Below, piece by piece: positions 1 to 7,953 of a DNA stretch of 64,000 nucleotides (its first letter is position 1; each line of letters begins with the position of its first letter). The position numbers and the translations under genes were made by a program. The notes beneath the pieces are model-generated. The model did not search any database. It was given only the letters and a program-made list of their open reading frames with translations, and had not been told where the DNA came from. This DNA comes from Fusibacter_C sp942493125 (lineage in GTDB: Bacteria > Bacillota > Clostridia > Peptostreptococcales > Acidaminobacteraceae), in assembly GCA_942493125.1 (NCBI GenBank), contig OW818667.1, forward strand, positions 1,302,001 to 1,366,000. The letters are read 5' to 3'.

Positions 1-359
1 TCTGCTGAAAAGACGATTAGCAACTCCAATTCTTGCTTGGCGCAGAATTTTTCAAGCGCCCTAGTCATCTGATCCTTTGCACGCTGAAAATAAGCGGCAT
101 CTGAAAGCGCTTCACCCTCAAGCATAAAATAGACGGTGAACACTTTATATTTTTGTAAAGCCACTAGATACAAAATGGTTGCCAATGTCGTGCCAATTAC
201 GGCTTCTGCGATCGCAACATCAGGTGCATTATAAAGCAAATAACTAACTGAAGCAAAAAGAGAAAAAGCACATAACGCAACGACGGCATTACGAAGTTTT
301 CGCGTTTGTATCGCATATATGGCAACTGGGATCAACAATAATAAAAAGACTTCCTTCAT
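1..359 (-). CDS. Mrp/Mbh-type antiporter subunit, DUF4040 (MbhD-like), partial
   Basis: The minus-strand frame opens with ATG at 359 and stays open to the left edge (about 119 codons seen), so the gene is cut by the window. It begins MKEVFLLLLIPVAIYAIQT and carries NAPDVAIAEAVIGTT in a hydrophobic helix, the signature of the DUF4040/MbhD segment that in canonical Mrp systems is the C-terminal part of MrpA. The start overlaps the end of the upstream mrpG-like gene by 4 bp (ATGA), so it is translationally coupled to it. It is an integral membrane subunit of a cation/proton antiporter module. Whether the complex is a plain Mrp antiporter or part of a hydrogenase or sulfur-reductase respiratory complex depends on the genes beyond the edge. 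Confidence 0.85.
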   Translation of the reverse strand, partial: MKEVFLLLLIPVAIYAIQTRKLRNAVVALCAFSLFASVSYLLYNAPDVAIAEAVIGTTLATILYLVALQKYKVFTVYFMLEGEALSDAAYFQRAKDQMTRALEKFCAKQELELLIVFSA

Positions 360-649
360 GATTGCCCCTTCTTAATTGTGTAGCCACTGACATAGGCGGA
401 TCTCGTGATCATATGTGTCGTCAAAGGGTTGATAATCAACGTTATGATTAGTAGCACGCCTACTTTTAGTGACAAAAATGTGAAACCACTTTTAATCATG
501 ACGCCAATAAGAATCGTTATATAACCCACAGTATCAACCTTTGATGCCGCTAGCGCACGCGAATAAAAATTATCGAACCTAAATAATCCAATAATGCCAA
601 AAGCGACAAAAGCTAAGCCTATATAAATGATAATCGTCCCCAAATTCAT
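356..649 (-). CDS. mrpG: Na+/H+ antiporter subunit MrpG-like (MnhG/MbhC)
   Basis: 97-aa membrane protein, a normal length for MrpG/MnhG. It has three hydrophobic segments (about residues 4-24, 38-58 and 62-82), and the second begins with the family-typical FYSRALAASKVDTVGYITIL. RBS and start: GGGGAAAATATG, overlapping the last bases of the upstream mrpF-like gene. It acts in the cytoplasmic membrane as a small subunit of a multi-subunit cation/proton antiporter. The E-F-G-DUF4040 order with four-base overlaps shows that these genes are one transcript. Confidence 0.9.
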   Translation of the reverse strand: MNLGTIIIYIGLAFVAFGIIGLFRFDNFYSRALAASKVDTVGYITILIGVMIKSGFTFLSLKVGVLLIITLIINPLTTHMITRSAYVSGYTIKKGQS

Positions 650-897
650 ATTTTCCCCTTTCTTTGTACATTTATCGCGATGAACATGATGCCAATAAAA
701 CCTAAAAGTGCATAAATAATCGCAAAATCTAGAATATATGTCTTATCAAGCACAAAAGCAAGCACGACGAGAAACATGATTATTTTTGATGTGATGAGGT
801 TTAGCCCAAGCAATCTATCCCATATGGTAGGACCTATGATGACTCTTATTAAACTGAGTGACGTTAGCGCGATAAGTAATCCGATAGCTAGATTCAT
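646..897 (-). CDS. mrpF: Na+/H+ antiporter subunit MrpF-like (MnhF/MbhB)
   Basis: 83-aa protein with three predicted membrane helices and the MrpF hallmark RVIIGPTIWDRLLGLNLI at about residues 18-35. Length and motif fit MrpF/MnhF/MbhB. The start ATG overlaps the stop of the mrpE-like gene (TTATGA), with AAGGAGGG just upstream. It is part of the same antiporter operon. No odd residues were noticed. Confidence 0.92.
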   Translation of the reverse strand: MNLAIGLLIALTSLSLIRVIIGPTIWDRLLGLNLITSKIIMFLVVLAFVLDKTYILDFAIIYALLGFIGIMFIAINVQRKGKI

Positions 898-1382
898 AAG
901 CCCTCCTTGATGATTTTTTCTAATTTACCCTTTACTAAATTACCCGCTTTAGTCGTATTGTCCGTAAGTGGGTTCATCCACAAAACGACAAGTCTTTGAC
1001 CTTCTAGATCGACTGTAATGGTTCCAGGAGTAAGTGTTATTGAATTAGAAAGAACGATTAGGTCCATATTGCGATCGAGTTCAGTGTATATTTCCACAAA
1101 AGTTGGATTTGATTTTCCTGTGATAATCAATGGAATTATAGAAAGTCCTGACTTAAATATTTCAAAAAACAGAAAAAATGTAAAGCGCATTAAACGCAGT
1201 ACATTAAATGGATAAAGTGTATAATAGGACTCTTTGAGCAAAAATTTTTCACTCAATACAATAGAAACCGCAGCTATCAAAGGCGCGGAAATCAGAATGA
1301 CGACTGTTGTAGCTTCAAATAAGATGGTCCATAATATTGACATTATCAGCATGAGTTGCGCATAATAGACAAATCTATTCAA
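894..1382 (-). CDS. mrpE: Na+/H+ antiporter subunit MrpE-like (MnhE/MbhA)
   Basis: 162-aa protein, the first gene of the operon inside the window. N-terminal hydrophobic helices are followed by a soluble tail containing SNSITLTPGTITVDLEGQRL, the classic MrpE motif. I place the start at TTG (1382-1380), 8 bp after a perfect AAGGAGG. Canonical Mrp operons run A-B-C-D-E-F-G. Here E comes first and DUF4040 follows G, as in archaeal and Thermotogales Mbh/Mbs/Mrp modules. A promoter must lie between this gene and 1476, but I could not identify a convincing one. Confidence 0.92.
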   Translation of the reverse strand: MNRFVYYAQLMLIMSILWTILFEATTVVILISAPLIAAVSIVLSEKFLLKESYYTLYPFNVLRLMRFTFFLFFEIFKSGLSIIPLIITGKSNPTFVEIYTELDRNMDLIVLSNSITLTPGTITVDLEGQRLVVLWMNPLTDNTTKAGNLVKGKLEKIIKEGL

Positions 1383-1475
1383 AAGTGGACCTCCTTATAA
1401 TTTCTCTGGCACTTTAAGTATACCATGAGCTTATAGCCACTTCCAAGATTTTGTCGCCTTACATAATTACCTGTT

Positions 1476-1679
1476 TTATAGGTTTAGTCCACTTATCACT
1501 GGATTCACAGCTATGAGTTCGATGCCTAAATCCTGAATGCGACGTAGAACCCCATAAAGTGCCGCTTGATCCTCAAATTCACCACTCAATTTAGTGGTGA
1601 AATCCTCTAACTGTGTCATCTCAAACGTTTCGAAAAAATGATCTTTAATATAGCCCTTTATGATAATCTCATAATACAT
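1476..1679 (-). CDS. small conserved protein downstream of the MalT-like regulator
   Basis: 67-aa protein starting MYYEIIIKGYIKDHFFE. The open frame could extend 12 codons further, but AAGGAGG lies inside that extension (6 bp before the ATG at 1679-1677), so the internal ATG is the real start. It is mixed alpha/beta in character with no membrane segment or recognisable catalytic motif. It follows the LuxR/MalT-type regulator by about 22 bp and is probably co-transcribed. I do not recognise a function. Small proteins of this type often accompany MalT-like regulators in Clostridia, which suggests a regulatory accessory role (inference). Confidence 0.7.
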   Translation of the reverse strand: MYYEIIIKGYIKDHFFETFEMTQLEDFTTKLSGEFEDQAALYGVLRRIQDLGIELIAVNPVISGLNL

Positions 1680-1701
1680 ATGTCGCCTCCTTGTGCTTAC
1701 C

Positions 1702-3384
1702 TTATAAGAGTCCAAGTGTCTTGGCTTTTGCGATGGCTTCAGTGCGCCTTTTCACTTCAAGCTTACCAAACAAACTGTTGTTGTAGCTCTTAACTGTACT
1801 AAGTGCAATGAAAAGTGATCCTGCAATTTCTTGATTTGAAAAGCCCTTTTCGATCAACTCCAAAATTTCTAATTCTCGAGCGGTTAAGGGGTCATGTAAC
1901 AATTGATTGGCATGCCCTTTTGGTGAAACAGCTTGAGATTCAACAAATTCCATAAAGGGTAGCTTAATCCCTTCCTCTTCAGCAATTTGTGTCGCCGATT
2001 GATATAGTGACTGCTTGATGGCTTCACTTCTAGTAAAACGCATCATCAGTAAAGTATACTCTAAGGCATGTAGCCAACGTTTTTGTGACTTTGCGCGTTC
2101 GAGCAAAATTTTACAGATAGGCTCTAGTCTTGATGCATAATAATTTGTCGGGGCATATCTAAAAATGAGCTTCCACTTCATCTCGCTAGTGTAGGCAGGC
2201 TCATCCTCTGAAAAGGGTTCAAGTGTCATTAACGCTTCATCAATGCGATGCCTGAGAACATTGATATCGGATTCAAATTTTAAGTTTAATGATAAATCCA
2301 TATCGTCGATCGTGAAAATTTCGGGAATCGGATTATTTGCATCACTTGCCCGCCCTTCAAGTATAAATGTTTTCGCTAAATCCCAAGAACCTTCAAGAAT
2401 ATGAAGTCTTGCCTTGAGTGCGTAATACTTATATCGAAAATCCATAAATTCAAATCGATGACCATACGTTTTACTGATTTCAAGATATTTATAAGCCTGT
2501 TCGATCTCCCCTCTAACCGTTGCAATCATACCCAAATAGAGATAATAAGTCGCCATCAAAATTGGAACGGTGCCTTCTCTTTCTACTTCTTCAATTGCCT
2601 TTTCGAGTAATAATTTCGCTTGGGTCAGTTGGCCTTTCTGAATGTAGAGTTCAGCGAGAACCCAAACCATGGAGCTTTGCATGAGTGGATTTATCTGCCC
2701 GCTCGCACCAGCTTTCACTTGCTTCATATAATAAATGGCCTGATCGAGTTCGCCTCTTCCCCAATTGACAGTTGCAATTAACGAATCAATGACCCATAGT
2801 TTTTTATTGACATGTTGATCAGAAAGACTGCGAAGCGCCTCAGTTTTTTCGAAAAGTAGGTTATAATCGCCTTTGATTGCAGCGATATATGCTTCAGCAT
2901 TCATCAAAGTCACGGGTAGTTGATTAAAGGTTTCAAAATCGTTCACAATAATAGAATCTCTAACGGCTTCATCTTGCCACAAATCGTATAGTTTCTGAGC
3001 TTGCTCAAACCATGGTGCACACGTCTCTATATCACCGCGATCGAGAAGTGCCCATCCGAAGCCTGCAGATAGTACGGGGCTTCGCTGAATCAATGACTCA
3101 GGTAATCTTTTAGCCATTTCAAGCCAACTTGAAGATCTAAGTTCTGTATCCATTGTATCCCATTTGGCTTCAATCAGTGCAGCAGCAAGCGCATCGTGGC
3201 CACCCTTTAAAAAGTGTTCAATCGCCTCTTGGTGACGTTCATGACGCTCAAACCATTTGCCCGCCATGAAATATATCTTACTGATCTCAGCATTATCTAA
3301 AATACTGAGACGACTTCTCAAAAAGTTCTCTAAATAAATGGTGGTACCTAAACCAACCATTTTCGTTATTGATGGTGGATGCAA
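1702..3384 (-). CDS. MalT/LuxR-type regulator, C-terminal fragment (frameshifted)
   Basis: Carries the second half of a MalT-like regulator. TPR-like helical repeats occupy about residues 20-450, and the C terminus is a LuxR/GerE helix-turn-helix (LTARELEILELIEKGFSNQEIA and following, split here only by description). The real homology begins at LENFLRSRLSILDNAE around residue 20; the first 19 residues are an out-of-frame artefact. The preceding fragment (3293-4312) ends in another frame exactly where this one should join. Removing one base near the A-run at 3320-3324 (plus strand) restores the RYHHLFREFLRSRL junction typical of MalT relatives and gives an intact protein of about 880 aa, close to MalT's 901. 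It is either a pseudogene, a recent mutation, or a sequencing error. Confidence 0.85.
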   Translation of the reverse strand: MHPPSITKMVGLGTTIYLENFLRSRLSILDNAEISKIYFMAGKWFERHERHQEAIEHFLKGGHDALAAALIEAKWDTMDTELRSSSWLEMAKRLPESLIQRSPVLSAGFGWALLDRGDIETCAPWFEQAQKLYDLWQDEAVRDSIIVNDFETFNQLPVTLMNAEAYIAAIKGDYNLLFEKTEALRSLSDQHVNKKLWVIDSLIATVNWGRGELDQAIYYMKQVKAGASGQINPLMQSSMVWVLAELYIQKGQLTQAKLLLEKAIEEVEREGTVPILMATYYLYLGMIATVRGEIEQAYKYLEISKTYGHRFEFMDFRYKYYALKARLHILEGSWDLAKTFILEGRASDANNPIPEIFTIDDMDLSLNLKFESDINVLRHRIDEALMTLEPFSEDEPAYTSEMKWKLIFRYAPTNYYASRLEPICKILLERAKSQKRWLHALEYTLLMMRFTRSEAIKQSLYQSATQIAEEEGIKLPFMEFVESQAVSPKGHANQLLHDPLTARELEILELIEKGFSNQEIAGSLFIALSTVKSYNNSLFGKLEVKRRTEAIAKAKTLGLL

Positions 3385-4312
3385 TCAAGAAGCTGTTGGT
3401 TTTTAACAGAATTTCGATGCAATTTTGCCCATCTCCATGCTGCAGAGACATGACGTCATCGCAAAGTTCAGATGAAAAGTACTCAAATATGGAAGATTTA
3501 AGTAAAAACTGACGCATTGACTCGGAGTGGCGCTCTAACACCTCTTCGAGCAAATAATCCATAATATAATAATGGCTCTCGCTAAAATCGGCGATAAAGC
3601 GATCAATATCCTCGACGCCATGCAAGGACAAAGCTGTCAATTGTAAGCCCGCAATCCAACCTTCAGTACGTCCATAAAGATAGTCCAGCTGATTTTTAGT
3701 CAAAGATTGTTTGATATTGGCAGCAAAAAAAGCCTCTGTTTCATCAAGTGTGAACCTTAGATCTGACATACGAAGAGCCGTCAGCATGCGCTGTGACCTG
3801 AGTTTCGCCAAAGAAAACGGCGGATCTTCTCTCGTAATGATGCATAGGTGCATCACAGGTGGAAAATGACCGATCAGCGTTTGCATGAACTGGTGAATCC
3901 TATCGTCCTGAATGGTGTGGTAATCATCTAGCACCAAGATATACGATTCTGTAATCGTGTGGAGAAGCGTTGTAAATGCTTTGATGAGCGCATCATCACC
4001 GATAGATTGACGGGCACTGAGCAGTTGCTTCATTTGTTCTGATACTGACGCATCGATGGTTTTAAACCCCTCTGCAAGGTACGTTAAAAACTGTGCGAGG
4101 TCGTTGTCCCATGCATCCAGAGCATACCAAATGTAAGGTTCATCCTGTTGCGATAGCCAGTGATTGACAATCGTCGATTTACCCGAACCTGCTTGCGCGC
4201 TGACGATATTGATTCTCGCTGCTGAAAGCTGCAACACTTCTTCCGATTTTACAACCACATCTTTTGGAAGCTGTGGCTTTTGTAATTTGGTGGGCATAAT
4301 AGATAGCGTCAT
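3293..4312 (-). CDS. MalT/LuxR-type regulator, N-terminal ATPase fragment (frameshifted)
   Basis: 339-aa reading frame with a good RBS (TTGGAGGCTTTATG) and the STAND/MalT ATPase domain. The Walker A is SAQAGSGKSTIVNHWL (about residues 38-53), the Walker B is ILVLDDYH (about 124-131), and a TREDPP-type sensor and winged-helix region (YGRTEGWIAGLQLTAL) follow. It ends FRELFEKSSQYFR-stop in the wrong frame, and the TPR and LuxR domains continue in the next gene fragment. In MalT-type proteins this half binds ATP and the inducer to drive oligomerisation. Alone it would lack DNA binding. The neighbouring oxidoreductase and hydrolase genes are possible targets, but nothing in the sequence proves it. 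Confidence 0.87.
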   Translation of the reverse strand: MTLSIMPTKLQKPQLPKDVVVKSEEVLQLSAARINIVSAQAGSGKSTIVNHWLSQQDEPYIWYALDAWDNDLAQFLTYLAEGFKTIDASVSEQMKQLLSARQSIGDDALIKAFTTLLHTITESYILVLDDYHTIQDDRIHQFMQTLIGHFPPVMHLCIITREDPPFSLAKLRSQRMLTALRMSDLRFTLDETEAFFAANIKQSLTKNQLDYLYGRTEGWIAGLQLTALSLHGVEDIDRFIADFSESHYYIMDYLLEEVLERHSESMRQFLLKSSIFEYFSSELCDDVMSLQHGDGQNCIEILLKTNSFLIASTINNENGWFRYHHLFRELFEKSSQYFR

Positions 4313-4437
4313 AAAGCCTCCAAGTGTTAATTTCTATCCGTATACCCGTGTTTTAACCCTATTAAGCATCACAAACTCAGATTTTCTGTCATTTCCAAGC
4401 GCTCACCATAATCGTTACAAGTCGATCACTTTTACTG

Positions 4438-5355
4438 TTAATCATGAGATATAACAACCGATACATTACCCGTCTTAGCACCAAGATCGACATAGCGATG
4501 TGCCACTGCGATGTCGTCCAGTGTAAACGTACGGTCAATCACTGCATTAAGCTGCCCCGCATCGAACATTTCAACAAGCAAATCCAAAAATTCTTTCTTT
4601 TCTGAAGCGACGCCATGACCCGCCACTGAAGTGAATGCACCATTGGGTTTAAGCAGCGTTTCCACATCACTTTTCTTGATTTTCCCAACTGCATCAAAAA
4701 TCAGATCGTATTGCTGCGTTTGACTTTTATAGTTTTGCTTTTTATAATCGATCACCGTATCTGCGCCAATCGTATAAACTTTTTCCATATGACGGCCACT
4801 ACATACTGCCGTGACTTTGGTACCAAGGTACTTGGCGACTTGAACCGCAGATGACCCCACTGCACCAGATGCACCGTAGATCATAACGTCTTGTCCACTT
4901 TTTATGCCCGCTTTTTGTAGAAAATGAATGGCTGCTGTACCACCAAAAGGCAGAACTGCTGCTTCTTCATAAGAAGCTGTTTTTGGCTTTAGTCCAATAC
5001 AACCTTTTTCACTAAGTACGGCATATTGGGCGTGTCCACCAAAATGAAAACCCGTCATGGCAAATACCCCATCGCCTATTTCAAACTGCGTGACACCTTC
5101 ACCGATTTCTACAATCTCACCAGCAAGTGCTGCACCTAAGATAGGCTTTCTTGGCTTGGATATACCGAGAACCACTCTTAGTGCAATTCTAGTAATTGGA
5201 TTTGCAATCAAGCCTCTCACTCTGACATCTCCAGAATTGACAGAACTCGCCATCACTTTTATGAGCACTTTGCCCTTTTTTACGACAGGCATTGGGACAT
5301 CCATCACTTTGATTTTATCAGGTGCACCATAACCTTCACATACTGCTGCTTTCAT
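4438..5355 (-). CDS. NAD(P)-dependent quinone oxidoreductase-like MDR protein
   Basis: 305 aa, medium-chain dehydrogenase/reductase superfamily. It has an N-terminal GroES-like fold (MKAAVCEGYGAPDKI...) and a Rossmann motif MIYGASGAVGSSAVQVAKY near residue 140. It lacks the cysteines that bind structural and catalytic zinc in alcohol dehydrogenases, which places it with the zinc-free quinone reductase/enoyl reductase group. The start is the ATG at 5355: GAGGAGGG lies just before it, inside a 5-codon GTG-started extension that is therefore unlikely. It likely reduces quinones or alpha,beta-unsaturated carbonyls with NADPH in the cytoplasm (family inference). Monocistronic by position. Confidence 0.88.
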   Translation of the reverse strand: MKAAVCEGYGAPDKIKVMDVPMPVVKKGKVLIKVMASSVNSGDVRVRGLIANPITRIALRVVLGISKPRKPILGAALAGEIVEIGEGVTQFEIGDGVFAMTGFHFGGHAQYAVLSEKGCIGLKPKTASYEEAAVLPFGGTAAIHFLQKAGIKSGQDVMIYGASGAVGSSAVQVAKYLGTKVTAVCSGRHMEKVYTIGADTVIDYKKQNYKSQTQQYDLIFDAVGKIKKSDVETLLKPNGAFTSVAGHGVASEKKEFLDLLVEMFDAGQLNAVIDRTFTLDDIAVAHRYVDLGAKTGNVSVVISHD

Positions 5356-5501
5356 AGTAACCCTCCTCACGATTCAGGTTTAAAGTCTTTGTATTATTCC
5401 ATGTAACAACATTCTTGTTAATTTCATAATATCACTTTGAAGTGGCTGTCAATAGGTACTAAAGTTGGTATTTGAAGGTGAGTTTATGATTGAAGGTGAA
5501 T

Positions 5502-6608
5502 TTATGATTGAACACGCTTTAAAACTGACAAAATGTCTATTAAGGCTCTGAAACTATTAACCATCTTACTTGTAGAACCAAAATTAAGGACGATATGTGA
5601 ATCTGTCGTTGGATCATAGAACAGGTGCGTTGACAATATGCCAATATGTCCTCTTACCAAAGGCAAGTTGAGCAATGGGAAGAACTTCTTAAATCGAACT
5701 GTCATCCCCCCATCACCTGTGTAGATGCCTTGTTCAAATTGATTGGCATCAGAGAACATCATGTTCTGAGAAGTTTCAGAGATAAGTGAGTCGTTATGCA
5801 GGGCAACACTGAACTTCATTAGATCATCCAATGTCGAAATCACACCGCCACCAGCCCAGTCGACAGAAAGGGCTTTTTTGTCGCCGAATTCCACACCATT
5901 CAACCATATGTCGGCGATCGGTTTAACCTCACCTGACAAAGGGCTTGATCGCATCGTCATATACGAATCTGTCATCTGAAAGGGTTTGAAAAAACGATCT
6001 TCTAAGACTGTCTCAAACGTCTTTCCTTCAAGCAATTCTATCAGTAAGCCCAATAAGACATATCCAGTATCCGAATATAAATAACCTTTGCCAGGTGCAA
6101 ATACGGCTTCTTGATGATCGATGGAAAACTGGAGCAATTCCTGTGGTTGCCATACTTTGTCACTTTGCGTTTCCAAAAGTTTCGACATTTTCACCCCAGA
6201 TAACACGGGTCCTTCAAAATAGTCGGCAATCCCTGAAGTGTGAGATAAGATTTGTCTAAAGGTTACCTTGTTGCGGTAGTCAACGCCACCATATAAAAAT
6301 AGATTAGCCAGTTTTTCTTTGCCTATAACGTTTATAATTGGGGCATCAAGGTCGATTTTCCCTTCCTCCGTGAGCTCATATAAAATCGTAGCCGTAAAAA
6401 GCTTGCCAACACTTGCTACGTGAAAAGGTTGATCGATCGTCAAAGCCCCAGCCCTTTTGGAAGTCCCTTCCGCAAACCGCCAATCTAGCCCTAGTCTTGG
6501 CGAATAAACCAGTGCCTGTACACCTGAATAGTCCTTAGTGGACTGACTGACCTTTTCAAAATATTTATTTAAATGTGTGATCGCTTGCGCTTTTGTTTTT
6601 TTTAACAT
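5502..6608 (-). CDS. beta-lactamase-like serine hydrolase (class C/EstB type)
   Basis: 368 aa with the penicillin-binding/class C beta-lactamase fold. The nucleophile motif SVGK (S-x-x-K) sits near residue 67, the YSDTGY motif replaces the Tyr-x-Asn of true class C enzymes, and RGHIG stands where the third (KTG-like) box is expected. No signal peptide, so it is likely a cytoplasmic esterase or peptidase rather than an antibiotic-degrading lactamase. The start is the internal ATG at 6608, preceded by AAGGAGGAATAGCA; the frame extends 9 codons further without support. It is divergent from a PadR-family regulator across a 97-bp region with overlapping palindromes, so PadR probably controls it. 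Confidence 0.88.
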   Translation of the reverse strand: MLKKTKAQAITHLNKYFEKVSQSTKDYSGVQALVYSPRLGLDWRFAEGTSKRAGALTIDQPFHVASVGKLFTATILYELTEEGKIDLDAPIINVIGKEKLANLFLYGGVDYRNKVTFRQILSHTSGIADYFEGPVLSGVKMSKLLETQSDKVWQPQELLQFSIDHQEAVFAPGKGYLYSDTGYVLLGLLIELLEGKTFETVLEDRFFKPFQMTDSYMTMRSSPLSGEVKPIADIWLNGVEFGDKKALSVDWAGGGVISTLDDLMKFSVALHNDSLISETSQNMMFSDANQFEQGIYTGDGGMTVRFKKFFPLLNLPLVRGHIGILSTHLFYDPTTDSHIVLNFGSTSKMVNSFRALIDILSVLKRVQS

Positions 6609-6654
6609 TGCTATTCCTCCTTCATAAAGATACAATAGACTATATACAGCTCAC

Positions 6655-6692
6655 AGTAATATTACTTTAAGTAACATACCTAATAGTAACAT
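6655..6692. promoter_or_regulatory. candidate PadR operator in divergent promoter region
   Basis: Between the hydrolase and the padR-like gene lie overlapping palindromes AGTAATATTACT (6655-6666) and TTACTTTAAGTAA (6662-6674), followed by a repeated AGTAACAT half-site. PadR proteins usually bind short AT-rich inverted repeats in such divergent regions. Binding is inferred from position. Confidence 0.5.
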
Positions 6693-6705
6693 AAAGGAGC
6701 CAAAA

Positions 6706-7236
6706 ATGGAATATGTCATTTTAGGATTATTAATCATACAACCTTCAACGCTTTACTCGCTCAACAAGTCGTTTGAGCAAGGTATCTCTCTATTCTTCAG
6801 TCCAAGTCTTGGTAGCATCAATAGTGCCATCAAACGCCTTATGGATAAAAATCTCGTACAGCAAGAAGATACTGTAGAAAATGGCCGCGCAAAAAAAATT
6901 CTTACCATCACTGAAAAAGGCCAACACGCTTTTTTTAGTTGGATGCATGATCCTTTGGATCTTAAAAATCTTGAAGTGAGCTTTATGTCACGCCTCTATT
7001 TTCTTGGACTAATAGAGAATCAGGCACAAAAAAAAGCCCTCGTAGAGGGCATGTATCAATCCGTCGTAGCATCTAAACAAACCCTAGACGAAACCTCAGT
7101 TGCTTTGGGAAATCTCGACATACCACAGTCCTATCACGATATCTTCCACTATCAAAAGAAAGTCCTTCAATATGGCATCGACACACATGGGTATGCGATT
7201 GAGTGGATTGAAAAGTTGATAAAGGAAATTGAGTAA
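6706..7236 (+). CDS. PadR-family transcriptional regulator
   Basis: 176 aa with an N-terminal PadR winged helix (MEYVILGLLIIQPSTLYSL..., GSINSAIKRLMDKNLVQ, then a wing with GRAKKILTITEKG) and a C-terminal Vir/AphA-like coiled dimerisation region (about residues 90-176). RBS AAAGGAGCC. Divergently transcribed from the beta-lactamase-like hydrolase, its probable target. A rho-independent terminator follows at once. The ligand is unknown; PadR repressors often respond to phenolics or other small aromatics. Confidence 0.9.
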   Translation: MEYVILGLLIIQPSTLYSLNKSFEQGISLFFSPSLGSINSAIKRLMDKNLVQQEDTVENGRAKKILTITEKGQHAFFSWMHDPLDLKNLEVSFMSRLYFLGLIENQAQKKALVEGMYQSVVASKQTLDETSVALGNLDIPQSYHDIFHYQKKVLQYGIDTHGYAIEWIEKLIKEIE

Positions 7237-7254
7237 AGTTAAGTAACGAATAGC

Positions 7255-7289
7255 AAACAACAATCCGAGAGATGGACTGTTGTTTTTTT
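7255..7289 (+). terminator. terminator of the padR-like gene
   Basis: AAACAACAATCC / GGACTGTTGTTTT stem with a short loop and a run of T on the plus strand. It also overlaps the stop of the convergent acetyltransferase gene, so it may serve both strands. Confidence 0.75.
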
Positions 7290-7953
7290 AACTTTTTGAC
7301 CGAAACATCGCATATATCGTCACGTCATCTATTTTGCGCTGATCAATCAGTTTGTAGCCAAACTTTTCATAGTATGCGACATTGGCTTCGTTTTCAGTAT
7401 CTAAGCCTATTCCGATACTCGTTTTATCAGCATCGACGTGTGCATGGATTTCTTCAATTATCGTGCGACCGAGTCCACACCCTTGCGCTTCAGGCACAAT
7501 GCCTATAAAGACGAGATAATAATGTGGTGCCTTGGGTCTGACAGATGTGGTAAATCGCATATAGCGATTAAAGAAAGCAAAGCTTTCTGGCGAGAGCATC
7601 CGCTTTAACGTTATCACTTCTCTAATAAAATCAAACCGTACCATGTTGATTAGTCCTCTTAAGACACTTCCCGAATCCCTTTCATAGCTTGCCACACCTA
7701 AAATAGTCGCTTGATCCTTCATGACAATGCTTTTTTCACCAAGAATCATAGATTTTTTGAGTAAAAATCTCACGAACGACGCCTTTTCTATGTCACTGCT
7801 TAAAGCATGCGTAAAAAGGGGGTCGTTTTTAAATGCGCCTGTGATAACCTGTATGCATGATTCGATTTCCAGTGTTTCCAGTGTTTCCAGTGTTTCCAGT
7901 GTTTCCAGTGTTTCCAGTGTTTCCAGTGTTTCCAGTGTTGGTTTTTCTTTCAT
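7288..7953 (-). CDS. GNAT acetyltransferase with N-terminal (Thr-Leu-Glu)8 repeat
   Basis: 221 aa. The N terminus MKEKP is followed by eight exact Thr-Leu-Glu units encoded by a perfect 9-bp repeat. The rest is a GNAT fold, with the acetyl-CoA loop PEAQGCGLGRTIIEEI near residue 155 and the C-terminal NVAYYEKFGYKLID typical of the family. The start ATG overlaps the stop of the upstream membrane-protein gene (ATGA), so the two are translationally coupled and share the TetR-controlled promoter. The substrate is unknown. The repeat unit is three codons long, so copy-number change would lengthen or shorten the tail without breaking the frame. Confidence 0.9.
   Translation of the reverse strand: MKEKPTLETLETLETLETLETLETLETLEIESCIQVITGAFKNDPLFTHALSSDIEKASFVRFLLKKSMILGEKSIVMKDQATILGVASYERDSGSVLRGLINMVRFDFIREVITLKRMLSPESFAFFNRYMRFTTSVRPKAPHYYLVFIGIVPEAQGCGLGRTIIEEIHAHVDADKTSIGIGLDTENEANVAYYEKFGYKLIDQRKIDDVTIYAMFRSKS
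7868..7939. repeat. 9-bp tandem repeat, 8 copies, inside GNAT gene
   Basis: TCCAGTGTT repeated eight times without a mismatch (72 bp). On the minus strand it encodes Thr-Leu-Glu eight times at the start of the acetyltransferase. Long serine/valine and phenylalanine/proline frames on the opposite strand here are artefacts of the repeat. Confidence 0.97.
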
